DNA from: Symsagittifera roscoffensis
Taxonomy: Eukaryota; Xenacoelomorpha; Acoela; Convolutidae
Direction: 5' to 3'
Assembly (NCBI RefSeq): GCF_963678635.1
Contig: NW_026970761.1
Coordinates: forward strand, 5,001 to 28,034
Length of the DNA stretch: 23,034 nucleotides
Numbering within the stretch: the first letter of the stretch is position 1; every line of letters starts with the position of its first letter. Under the pieces are notes generated by a model. The model did no database searches. It had not been told where the DNA came from and saw nothing but the letters and a program-made list of their open reading frames with translations. This document shows, piece after piece, positions 1 through 9,752 of the stretch. The translations under genes and the position numbers were made by a program.

Positions 1-2406
1 TGTTTTTTTTAAAAAAAAAGCGATGAAACAACAAATCTTACACCATATCAGAAGCACTTCAAATAATCAAAATGAGGAATCTATAAAAACAATGTTTTCG
101 AGAAAGACGCTGAAATCTAATCCTTGAAACCAAATCGGATGATTTTCAATGATTCAAAATTAGCAGCATTTAAAACTAATGTTTTAAAAAAATATATTTT
201 GTAACCCTCAAATTTGACACCAAAAATGAAGCACTTCAAAATTCGAAATAAGTAGCTTTTGAAAGCCAATTTTGTCATGAAGGAAGCTGAATCCCAAACT
301 TTGACACCATATTAGAAGCCTCTAAAGATTCAAAATGAACAGCATCTAAAGTATATTGCTTTCAAAACAGAAGATTAACCCTTTTTTGACACCAAATCAA
401 AAGCACTTAAAAATTCGAAATGTGCAGCTCAAAAACTCATGTTTACAAGAAACCTACAAAATGAAACGAAAGAAATGCACTTCAACGATTCAATATGAGC
501 ATCACTTAAAAACTAATTTTTTCAAAAAAGATAGTCAACCCTACATTTTTACACCAAATTTGAAGCATTTCAGAGATTGAAAATGAGCAGCATTTGATTA
601 CTACGTGTTCATCAAAGATGTTGAACCCTAAAATCTGATACCAAATCAGTAACACTTCAGGGCTTCAAAATTAGCAGCATTTGAAAGCTAAGCAAAGAAT
701 TCGTAATGTACTAAAGTTTTATAGCTTATTCAGTGTGTATATGGCTCTTTGATATTATATCAGCGATATTGTTATATACTAATTAATTTTGAAACAAATT
801 TTCAATAGTTTCAAAAAAAGGCGCTGAACTCTAACAATTGACAGCAAACCAAAAGCACTTCGAAAGATTCAAATTGAGAAGCATTTGAAAACTAGTGTTT
901 CCAAGAAAGACGCTGAACCCTTAACCCTGACACCAAATCAGAAGCACTTCAAAGATTTAAAACGAGCAGCATTTTAAAACTAATATTTTCAAAACAGAAG
1001 TGTAACCATAAAAAATGACAACCAAATACAAGCACTTCAGCGATTCAAAATGAGAAGCATTTGAATAACCTGACACCAAATGAGAAGCACTTCAAAGAAT
1101 CAAAATGAACAGCATTTGAAAATTAATGTTTTCAGAAAAAAGGCATGAACCTAAAAATGAGAATCAACTCAGAAGCACTTCAAAGATTCAAATTGAACAG
1201 CCTAAAAACGAATGTTTTCAAGAAGGAAGCTGAACCCTAACGTTTCACACGGAATCAAAAGTTTTTCAAAGATTCAAAATGAATAGCCTAAAATAATTGT
1301 TTTCAAGAAAGGTGCTAGTCCACAAAATTTTGACGCCAAAACTGAAGCACTTCAAAGATTCAAAAGAAGCAGCACCTGAAAACTAAAACTTCCAAAAAAG
1401 ACGCTGAATCCTAAACATTGAAACCAAATCAGATGAACATCAGTGATTCAAAACAAGCAGCTTTCAAAAACTGATGTTTTAAGAAAAAGACGATGAAACA
1501 AAAAAAAACTTAAAGCATATCAGAACCTTCTCAAAGATCCACAGTTAGCAGCATTTAAAAATTAAGATTTCAGCAAAAGACGCAGAATTGTAAACCTTGC
1601 AACCAAATTAGATTAATTTCAATGATTCAAAATGAGCAGCATTCAAATCTGATGTTCTAAAAGAAATTGCGTAACACTGAACTTTGACACCAAAACAGAA
1701 GCACTTCAAAGATTCAAAAGAAACAGCATTTGAAAAATAAAGCTTCCGAAAAAGTCGCTGAATCCTAAGCCTTGAAACCAAATCAGATGAACTTCAGTGA
1801 TTAAAAAAGAGCAGCATTCAAAACTGATGCTTAAAAAATTATGTAAACATGAACTTTGACACCAAAACAGAAGCACTTCAAAGATTCCAAAAAAGCAGCT
1901 TTTAAAACTAATAATGTCATGAAAGAAGCTGAATTTTACTGCAAAGAAGCTGGAATTAATCTTTTCAAGAAAAGTGCTAGTCTACAAAAGTTTGACGCCA
2001 AAACCCAAACACTTCACAGATTCAAAAGAAGCAGCATTTGAAACTTCCAAAAAAAACTTCCGAAAAAGACGCTTAATCCTAAACGTTGAAATCAAAATCA
2101 GATAAACATCAGTGATTCAAAACGAGCAGCGTTTAGAAACTAATGTTTTCAAAAAAAGAGGATAGAAAAAAAAATCTTACAACTTATCAAAATTGTTCAG
2201 TAAGATACACAGTTAGCAGCAGCTTTTAAAAACTGATGATTTCAAAAAAAAGATGCGTAACCCTGAACTTTGGCACCAAAACAGAAGCATTTCGAAGATT
2301 CCAAATAAGCAGCTACTAATATTTGCATGAAAGAAGCTGAATTCTACAATCTGGCATAAAACCAGAAGCCCTTCAAATATTCAGAATGAGAAGGTTCTGA
2401 TAACTA
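1..2406. repeat. HOR copy 1 (about 2.4 kb)
   Basis: This is the first complete unit, from the T-run/A-run junction at the window start to the equivalent junction at 2407. It is the most divergent full copy: it carries scattered substitutions that copies 2 and 3 share against it, for example GCAAAGAAGC near 1938 where both later copies read GCAAAAAAGC. A short monomer of about 55 bp near 1017-1071 breaks the regular spacing and is inherited by the later full copies, so it predates amplification of the unit. Confidence 0.9.
692..808. repeat. 117-bp non-monomer segment, once per HOR unit
   Basis: This segment interrupts the monomer series. It has none of the GAAGCACTTC or GATTCAAAATGAGC landmarks, and is rich in T and TA steps (TTTTATAGCTTATTCAG, GATATTATATCAGCG). 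The equivalents are 3094-3210, 5498-5614 and 7901-8017, with only a few base changes (for example CAGTGTGTAT in copy 1 against CAGTTTGTAT in the others). The motif ATATC-AGC-GATAT at 757-769 is a small inverted repeat. It may be an old insertion fixed before the unit was amplified, or a highly diverged monomer. No function is visible. Confidence 0.75.
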
Positions 2407-4807
2407 GTTTTTTTTTAAAAAAAGCGATGAAACAACAAATCTTACACCATATCAGAAGCACTTCAAAGAATCAAAATGAGGAATCTATAAAAACATGGTT
2501 TTCGAGAAAGACGCTGAAATCTAATCCTTGAAACCAAATCGGATGATTTTCAATGATTCAAAATGAGCAGCATTTAAAACTAATGTTTTCAAAAAAATAT
2601 TTTGTAACCCTCAATTTTGACACCAAAAATGAAGCACTTCAAAATTCGAAATAAGTAGCTTTTGAAAACCAATTTTGTCATGAAGGAAGCTGAATCCCAA
2701 ACTTTGACACTATATTAGAAGCCTCTAAAGATTCAAAATGAACAGCATCTAAAGTCTTTTGCTTTCAAAACAGAAGATTAACCCTTTTTTGACACCAAAT
2801 CAAAAGCACTTAAAAATTCGAAATGTGCAGCTCAAAAACTCATGTTTACAAGAAACCTACAAAATGAAACGAAAGAAATGCACTTCAACGATTCAATATG
2901 AGCATCACTTATAAATAATTTTTTCAAAAAAGATAGTCAATTCTAAACTTTTACACCAAATTTAAAGCATTTCATAGACTGAAAATGAGCAGAATTTGAT
3001 TACTACGTGTTCATCAAAGATGTTGAACCCTAAAATCTGATACCAAATCAGTAACACTTCAGGGCTTCAAAATTAGCAGCATTTGAAAGCTAATCAAAGA
3101 ATTCGTAATGTACTAAAGTTTTATAGCTTATTCAGTTTGTATATGGCTCTTTGATATTATATCAGCGATATTGTTATATACTAATTAATTTTGAAACAAA
3201 TTTTCAATAGTTTCAAAAAAAGGCGCTGAACCCTAACAATTGACAGCAAACCAAAAGCACTTCGAAAGATTCAAATTGAGAAGCATTTGAAAACTAGTGT
3301 TTCCAAGAAAGACGCTGAACCCTTAATCCTGACACCAAATCAGAAGCACTTCAAAGATTTAAAACGAGCAGCATTTTAAAAGTAATATTTTCAAAACAGA
3401 CGTGTAACCATTAAAAATGACAACCAAATACAAGCACTTCAGCGATTCAAAATGAGAAGCATTTGAATAAACTGACACCAAATGAGAAGCACTTCAAAGA
3501 ATCAAAATGAACAGCATTTGAAAATTAATGTTTTCAGAAAAAAGGCATGAACCTAAAAATGGGAATCAACTCAGAAGCACTTCAAAGATTCAAATTGAAC
3601 AGCCTAAAAACGAATGTTTTCAAGAAGGAAGCTGAACCCTAACGTTTCACACGGAATCAAAAGTTTTTCAAAGATTCAAAATGAATAGCCTAAAATAATT
3701 GTTTTCAAGAAAGGTGCTAGTCCACAAAATTTTGACGCCAAAACTGAAGCACTTCAAAGATTCAAAAGAAGCAGCACCTAAAAACTAAAACTTCCAAAAA
3801 AGACGCTGAATCCTAAACATTGAAACCAAATCAGATGAACATCAGTGATTCAAAACAAGCAGCTTTCAAAAACTGATGTTTTAAGAAAAAGACGATGAAA
3901 CAAAAAAAATTTAAAGCATATCAGAACCTTCTCAAAGATCCACAGTTAGCAGCATTTAAAAATTAAGATTTCAGCAAAAGACGCAGAATTGTAAACCTTG
4001 CAACCAAATTAGATTAATTTCAATGATTCAAAATGAGCAGCATTCAAATCTGATGTTCTAAAAGAAAATGCGTAACACTGAACTTTGACACCAAAACAGA
4101 AGCACTTCAAAGATTCAAAAGAAACAGCATTTGAAAAATAAAGCTTCCGAAAAAGTCGCTGAATCCTAAGCCTTGAAACCAAATCAGATGAACTTCAGTG
4201 ATTAAAAAAGAGCAGCATTCAAAACTGATGCTTAAAAAAATTATGTAAACATGAACTTTGACACCAAAACAGAAGCACTTCAAAGATTCCAAAAAAGCAG
4301 CTTTTAAAACTAATAATGTCATGAAAGAAGCTGAATTTTACTGCAAAAAAGCTGGAATTAATCTTTTCAAGAAAAGTGCTTGTCTACAAAAGTTTGACGC
4401 CAAAACCCAAACACTTCACAGATTCAAAAGAAGCAGCATTTGAAACTTCCAAAAAAAACTTCCGAAAAAGACGCTTAATCCTAAACGTTGAAACCAAATC
4501 AGATAAACATCAGTGCTTCAAAACGAGCAGCGTTTAGAAACTAATGTTTTCAAAAAAAGACGATAGAAAAAAAAATCTTACAACTTATCAGAATTGTTCA
4601 GTAAGATACACAGTTAGCAGCAGCTTTTAAAAACTGATGATTTCAAAAAAAAGATGCGTAACCCTGAACTTTGGCACCAAAACAGAAGCATTTCGAAGAT
4701 TCCAAATAAGCAGCTACTAATATTTGCATGAAAGAAGCTGAATTCTACAATCTGGCATAAAACCAGAAGCCCTTCAAATATTCAGAATGAGAAGGTTCTG
4801 ATAACTA
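2407..4807. repeat. HOR copy 2 (about 2.4 kb)
   Basis: This is the second complete unit, matching copy 1 base for base over long stretches with isolated substitutions and homopolymer length changes. Private differences lie near 2915-2985 (for example CTTATAAATAATTTTTT, where copy 3 has CTTCTAAACTAATTTTTT) and at 3094. Monomer order is unchanged from copy 1. Confidence 0.9.
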
Positions 4808-7210
4808 GTTTTTTTTTTAAAAAAAAGCGATGAAACAACAAATCTTACACCATATCAGAAGCACTTCAAAGAATCAAAATGAGGAATCTATAAAAACATG
4901 GTTTTCGAGAAAGACGCTGAAATCTAATCCTTGAAACCAAATCGGATGATTTTCAATGATTCAAAATGAGCAGCATTTAAAACTAATGTTTTCAAAAAAA
5001 TATTTTGTAACCTTCAAATTTGACACCAAAAATGAAGCACTTCAAAATTCGAAGTAAGTAGCTTTTGAAAGCCAATTTTGTCATGAAGGAAGCTGAATCC
5101 CAAACTTTGACACTATATTAGAAGCCTCTAAAGATTCAAAATGAACAGCATCTAAAGTCTTTTGCTTTCAAAACAGAAGATTAACCCTTTTTTGACACCA
5201 AATCAAAAGCACTTAAAAATTCGAAATGTGCAGCTCAAAAACTCATGTTTACAAGAAATCTACAAAATGAAACGAAAGAAATGCACTTCAACGATTCAAT
5301 ATGAGCATCACTTCTAAACTAATTTTTTCAAAAAAGATAGTCAATTCTAAACTTTTACACCAAATTTGAAGCATTTCAGAGATTGAAAATGAGCAGCATT
5401 TGATTACTACGTGTTCATCAAAGATGTTGAACCCTAAAATCTGATACCAAATCAGTAACACTTCAGGGCTTCAAAATTAGCAGCATTTGAAAGCTAAGCA
5501 AAGAATTCGTAATGTACTAAAGTTTTATAGCTTATTCAGTTTGTATATGGCTCTTTGATATTATATCAGCGATATTGTTATATACTAATTAATTTTGAAA
5601 CAAATTTTCAATAGTTTCAAAAAAAGGCGCTGAACCCTAACAATTGACAGCAAACCAAAAGCACTTCGAAAGATTCAAATTGAGAAGCATTTGAAAACTA
5701 GTGTTTCCAAGAAAGACGCTGAACCCTTAACCCTGACACCAAATCAGAAGCACTTCAAAGATTTAAAACGAGCAGCATTTTAAAACTAATATTTTCAAAA
5801 CAGACGTGTAACCATAAAAAATGACAACCAAATACAAGCACTTCAGCGATTCAAAATGAGAAGCATTTGAATAACCTGACACCAAATGAGAAGCACTTCA
5901 AAGAATCAAAATGAACAGCATTTGAAAATTAATGTTTTCAGAAAAAAGGCATGAACCTAAAAATGGGAATCAACTCAGAAGCACTTCAAAGATTCAAATT
6001 GAACAGCCTAAAAACGAATGTTTTCAAGAAGGAAGCTGAACCCTAACGTTTCACACGGAATCAAAAGTTTTTCAAAGATTCAAAATGAATAGCCTAAAAT
6101 AATAGTTTTCAAGAAAGGTGCTAGTCCACAAAATTTTGACGCCAAAACTGAAGCACTTCAAAGATTCAAAAGAAGCAGCACCTGAAAACTAAAACTTCCA
6201 AAAAAGACGCTGAATCCTAAACATTGAAACCAAATCAGATGAACATCAGTGATTCAAAACAAGCAGCTTTCAAAAACTGATGTTTTAAGAAAAAGACGAT
6301 GAAACAAAAAAAACTTAAAGCATATCAGAACCTTCTCAAAGATCCATAGTTAGCAGCATTTAAAAATTAAGATTTCAGCAAAAGACGCAGAATTGTAAAC
6401 CTTGCAACCAAATTAGATTAATTTCAATGATTCAAAATGAGCAGCATTCAAATCTGATGTTCTAAAAGAAAATGCGTAACACTGAACTTTGACACCAAAA
6501 CAGAAGTACTTCAAAGATTCAAAAGAAACAGCATTTGAAAAATAAAGCTTCCGAAAAAGTCGCTGAATCCTAAGCCTTGAAACCAAATCAGATGAACTTC
6601 AGTGATTAAAAAAGAGCAGCATTCAAAACTGATGCTTAAAAAAATTATGTAAACATGAACTTTGACACCAAAACAGAAGCACTTCAAAGATTCCAAAAAA
6701 GCAGCTTTTAAAACTAATAATGTCATGAAAGAAGCTGAATTTTACTGCAAAAAAGCTGGAATTAATCTTTTCAAGAAAAGTGCTTGTCTACAAAAGTTTG
6801 ACGCCAAAACCCAAACACTTCACAGATTCAAAAGAAGCAGCATTTGAAACTTCCAAAAAAAATTCCGAAAAAGACGCTTAATCCTAAACGTTGAAACCAA
6901 ATCAGATAAACATCAGTGCTTCAAAACGAGCAGCGTTTAGAAACTAATGTTTTCAAAAAAAGACGATAGAAAAAAAAATCTTACAACTTATCAGAATTGT
7001 TCAGTAAGATACACAGTTAGCAGCAGCTTTTAAAAACTGATGATTTCAAAAAAAAGATGCGTAACCCTGAACTTTGGCACCAAAACAGAAGCATTTCGAA
7101 GATTCCAAATAAGCAGCTACTAATATTTGCATGAAAGAAGCTGAATTCTACAATCTGGCATAAAACCAGAAGCCCTTCAAATATTCAGAATGAGAAGGTT
7201 CTGATAACTA
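4808..7210. repeat. HOR copy 3 (about 2.4 kb)
   Basis: This is the third complete unit. It shares derived bases with copy 2 (for example GCTTGTCTACAAAAG near 6781, where copy 1 has GCTAGTCTACAAAAG) and with copy 4 (GAAGTAAGTAGC near 5052 and 7455). This pattern suggests stepwise local duplication, not one burst from a single master. Confidence 0.9.
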
Positions 7211-8235
7211 GTTTTTTTTTTTAAAAAAAGCGATGAAACAACAAATCTTACACCATATCAGAAGCACTTCAAAGAATCAAAATGAGGAATCTATAAAAAC
7301 ATGGTTTTCGAGAAAGACGCTGAAATCTAATCCTTGAAACCAAATCGGATGATTTTCAATGATTCAAAATGAGCAGCATTTAAAACTAATGTTTTCAAAA
7401 AAATATTTTGTAACCTTCAAATTTGACACCAAAAATGAAGCACTTCAAAATTCGAAGTAAGTAGCTTTTGAAAGCCAATTTTGTCATGAAGGAAGCTGAA
7501 TCCCAAACTTTGACACTATATTAGAAGCCTCTAAAGATTCAAAATGAACAGCATCTAAAGTCTTTTGCTTTCAAAACAGAAGATTAACCCTTTTTTGACA
7601 CCAAATCAAAAGCACTTAAAAATTCGAAATGTGCAGCTCAAAAACTCATGTTTACAAGAAATCTACAAAATGAAACGAAAGAAATGCACTTCAACGATTC
7701 AATATGAGCATCACTTCTAAACTAATTTTTTCAAAAAAGATAGTCAATTCTAAACTTTTACACCAAATTTGAAGCATTTCAGAGATTGAAAATGAGCAGC
7801 ATTTGATTACTACGTGTTCATCAAAGATGTTGAACCCTAAAATCTGATACCAAATCAGTAACACTTCAGGGCTTCAAAATTAGCAGCATTTGAAAGCTAA
7901 GCAAAGAATTCGTAATGTACTAAAGTTTTATAGCTTATTCAGTTTGTATATGGCTCTTTGATATTATATCAGCGATATTGTTATATACTAATTAATTTTG
8001 AAACAAATTTTCAATAGTTTCAAAAAAAGGCGCTGAACCCTAACAATTGACAGCAAACCAAAAGCACTTCGAAAGATTCAAATTGAGAAGCATTTGAAAA
8101 CTAGTGTTTCCAAGAAAGACGCTGAACCCTTAATCCTGACACCAAATCAGAAGCACTTCAAAGATTTAAAACGAGCAGCATTTTAAAACTAATATTTTCA
8201 AAACAGACGTGTAACCATAAAAAATGACAACCAAA
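7211..8235. repeat. HOR copy 4, truncated
   Basis: This copy matches copy 3 from its first base through TGACAACCAAA at about 8225-8235 and then departs abruptly. Copy 3 continues with TACAAGCACTTCAGCG, whereas here AAAATTTGACACC begins a different, diverged monomer. About 1.02 kb of the 2.4-kb unit is present, so the array edge cuts through a unit and not between units. Confidence 0.88.
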
Positions 8236-8424
8236 AAAATTTGACACCAAAACTGAAGCACTTCAAAGATTCAAAAGAAGCAGCATTTGAAAACTAAAGC
8301 TTCCGAAAAAGACGCTGAATCCTTAAACTTGAAACCAAATCAGATGAAGCTCTGTGATTCGAAACGAGCAGCATTTAAAAACTGACTTTCGAAAAAAAAA
8401 CGATGAATCAAAAAATCTTACCAT
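8236..8424. repeat. Diverged satellite monomers between HOR edge and copia
   Basis: These are about two monomers of the 86-bp family in the same orientation (GACACCAAAACTGAAGCACTTC at 8243, then GAAACCAAATCAGATG at 8331). They are not a continuation of the 2.4-kb unit. They resemble 20925-21110 more closely, including the shared AAAGCTTCCGAAAAAGAC string. The last monomer is split by the retrotransposon after CCATATCAG. Confidence 0.85.
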
Positions 8425-8429
8425 ATCAG
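8425..8429. repeat. Target-site duplication, left (ATCAG)
   Basis: ATCAG directly precedes the 5' LTR and recurs at 12604-12608 directly after the 3' LTR. Five bases is the usual duplication made by Ty1/copia integrases. Removing the element plus one ATCAG restores the monomer core CCATATCAGAAGCACTTC. Confidence 0.93.
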
Positions 8430-8687
8430 TGTTGAAGTAAGATCATTTCAAGGTCAGGCAGATTTTTTGAATCGTAGTCAAACCTGATTAAACTCAAACA
8501 AGGTCAACTAGTGACCTGAAACTAATTAATTGGTCAGTAATTAAATTACTGGTACTTTTGTGATGCTTAGTTTGTCATGCCATTTGTATTACTTCTTTCA
8601 ATTTATTCTTCAACAATCACTACCTCTTCTATCTCAGTCTCTTACCCCAGCTCCTAGCCCTGGTTGCTCTAACTCTGAATCTTAACA
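8430..8687 (+). repeat. 5' LTR (258 bp)
   Basis: It starts TGTTGAAGTAAG and ends TGAATCTTAACA, and aligns along its whole length with 12318-12603. By eye there are about 31 mismatches in roughly 257 aligned bases. It lacks a stretch of about 27 bp present in the 3' LTR (TTCT plus the 23 bases starting CAATCCTCAG); the gap is bracketed by TTCT direct repeats in the longer copy. As in other LTR elements this copy would hold the promoter, but no TATA box could be assigned with confidence. Confidence 0.93.
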
Positions 8688-8700
8688 GGTTATGGGCCCA
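8688..8700 (+). promoter_or_regulatory. Primer-binding site, initiator tRNA-Met anticodon arm (half-tRNA type)
   Basis: GGTTATGGGCCCA follows the 5' LTR with no spacer. Its reverse complement TGGGCCCATAACC is the anticodon stem-loop of eukaryotic cytosolic initiator tRNA-Met (CAU anticodon inside), not the tRNA 3' end. From known biology, Drosophila copia primes with the 5' half of this tRNA at an equivalent site, so this element probably used the same half-tRNA mode. Most plant copia elements instead carry a site matching the tRNA 3' terminus (TGGTATCAGAGC). Confidence 0.88.
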
Positions 8701-8990
8701 AATTTCTAATTTTTTCTTGTATTAATTTTTCTATCAGTGTTTTTAGCTTTTAGCTAGCAGCCTTGAGCGACAATCGACTTAAAATTGGCGGCTGTTAATG
8801 GAAAGTCTTGCTGGCAAGCATTTTCCGAATGCTTGCCAGCAAGAAGCCTACGATTCCAAGATACAGGAGCGAGCAGTGTCGATCCAGCAGAGAAAAGACA
8901 ATCGAAACACTGTGTGGTCCATCTGGCTCTAGTGCTCAACAACGCCACTTTGATGTTTTGAAGAACGACTGCGTGGGATCAGATGGCTAA
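8701..8990 (+). other. Copia leader and unrecognisable Gag N-terminus
   Basis: After the primer site comes a T-rich leader (about 8701-8760) and then more balanced sequence that probably encoded the start of Gag. No single frame gives a recognisable Gag N-terminus. The frame matching the downstream Gag part ends at TAA 8988-8990, so the original start codon cannot be chosen. The 16-bp hairpin lies here. Confidence 0.6.
8807..8843 (+). other. Perfect 16-bp inverted repeat in copia leader/gag start
   Basis: CTTGCTGGCAAGCATT at 8807-8822 is followed by a 5-base spacer (TTCCG) and its exact reverse complement at 8828-8843. In RNA this would be a strong, GC-containing hairpin about 120 bases past the primer site, where retroelement RNAs often carry packaging or dimerisation structures. 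It could equally be a fold-back copying error. Survival of a perfect stem in such a decayed element is notable. Confidence 0.85.
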
Positions 8991-9326
8991 AGCGATGGAA
9001 CGAATTCTTGGAAGTTGCTTCAAGAGCAGTTTTGCAGTGTAGAGAGGCCAACGGTGGTCAGTCTAGTAGGTCAGCTTGCGAAGCTGCGCCTAGGATCAAA
9101 GGAGGATCTGGACGACTACTTCGTTCGCAGGCAAGAGCTGATGACGTGGTTGAGCGGAGCTGGAGAAGCAATCACGGAAACACTGTTCAATGCTTTGGTG
9201 ATCAATGGACTGCCTGACAGCTATGAGCATTTTGTGGTGCAAGAGAGCTTTCAACCAGCCAAGACGTTTCCAGAGCTCAGAACCAGGTTGAGTAACTACG
9301 ATAACTCGAGAAACGCTCGATGTTGA
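8991..9326 (+). pseudogene. gag: copia Gag, capsid-like part (broken)
   Basis: Gag forms the virus-like particle in which the element's RNA is reverse transcribed. The frame is open from just after TAA 8988-8990 to TGA 9324-9326. It reads WKLLQEQF, then LAKLRLGSKEDLDDYF, ETLFNALVINGLPDSYEHF and LRTRLSNYD. This order is typical of the UBN2/gag-polypeptide family of copia Gag: a tryptophan-bearing helix, then an L...L.M/L.G.SV..Y-like helix, then LP..Y..F. The N-terminus is not recoverable and the frame is lost before the zinc knuckles, which lie in another frame from about 9380. Family assignment rests on this motif order and the position between primer site and protease. Confidence 0.8.
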
Positions 9327-9379
9327 GAAAGACAGGGAATGGTAATATAGTCATGCAAGCTGTGAGGAAGAAGAAATGA

Positions 9380-9749
9380 GTGCCAAGTAGTGTTTGCTAT
9401 GTGTGTGGTCAGAAGGGTCATATGGCGAGGGACTGCAAATCCAAAACTGACAGCGGACAATCCAGTGCTCGAGTTGGTGGGTCGAACGAAGCAAGTGGGC
9501 CAGGAGCAAAGAAGCAAGGGTGCATCAAGTGTGGTCAACCTGGACATTTTGCAAGGGAGTGCAAGCAGGGGAGGACAGGGTTCTTCAGTTGTTGTGCTAC
9601 TTCAATCAAGGAAGACGACCTTATTGTGGATACGGGTTGCACTGATTATGCGGTGCGCGACAAGGCTGTCTTTTCTAGCTTTGAGAGCTGGAACGAAGGG
9701 TCAACTAAGAAGACCCCCCTTCACGCTATCAAGGATTAAGGGCAAATGA
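9380..9749 (+). pseudogene. gag: copia nucleocapsid zinc knuckles and protease start (broken)
   Basis: This frame encodes two CCHC zinc knuckles, CYVCGQKGHMARDC (9395-9436) and CIKCGQPGHFAREC (9521-9562), both with the canonical C-x2-C-x4-H-x4-C spacing used to bind element RNA. The aspartic protease active site follows as IVDTGC (DTG at 9629-9637), which would cut the polyprotein. A TGA 9377-9379 stands just upstream, so no natural start is visible; the protein must have been fused to Gag. Near 9715 the reading shifts to the frame of the following segment, and TGA 9747-9749 stands where a glycine codon is expected (GGA to TGA). Two knuckles are more than the single one of many copia Gag proteins. 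Confidence 0.88.
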
Positions 9750-9752
9750 TCT

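Larger units (their letters stand above)
1..8235. repeat. Higher-order satellite array, about 2.4-kb unit, 3.4 copies
   Basis: The stretch is a tandem array with a period of 2401-2405 bp. The landmark GCGATGAAACAACAAATC falls at 20, 2424, 4827 and 7230. Each unit is built of about 26 diverged monomers of 55-95 bp (mostly 82-90), recognisable by a core such as ACCAAATCAGAAGCACTTC followed by GATTCAAAATGAGCAGCATT, an A-tract and GACGCTGAACCCTAAA. Monomers inside a unit differ strongly, but equivalent monomers in successive units are almost identical, which defines a higher-order repeat. Copies 2 and 3 are closest to each other. All monomers lie head to tail on the plus strand. No gene is visible; the short open frames start at non-ATG codons and repeat with the satellite. 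Confidence 0.95.

Noticed and set aside
1849-2041. 61-codon open frame repeated at 4258-4443 and 6662-6847, lysine-rich
   Set aside because: It begins at TTG, not ATG, lies wholly in satellite monomers and recurs only because the HOR is copied. The monomer sequence simply has few stops in that frame.
4107-4322. 71-codon minus-strand frame, repeated at 6511-6726
   Set aside because: It is the reverse strand of the same satellite; identical copies reflect HOR identity. Hydrophobic residues come from T-rich complement codons. No motif was found.
1-8235. CRISPR array or bacterial repeat
   Set aside because: Repeats are contiguous 86-bp units without unique spacers or cas genes, and the window holds a eukaryotic retrotransposon.
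8754-8948. Minus-strand frame over the copia leader
   Set aside because: It is a shadow of the gag region created by the 16-bp inverted repeat and balanced composition; no family features.
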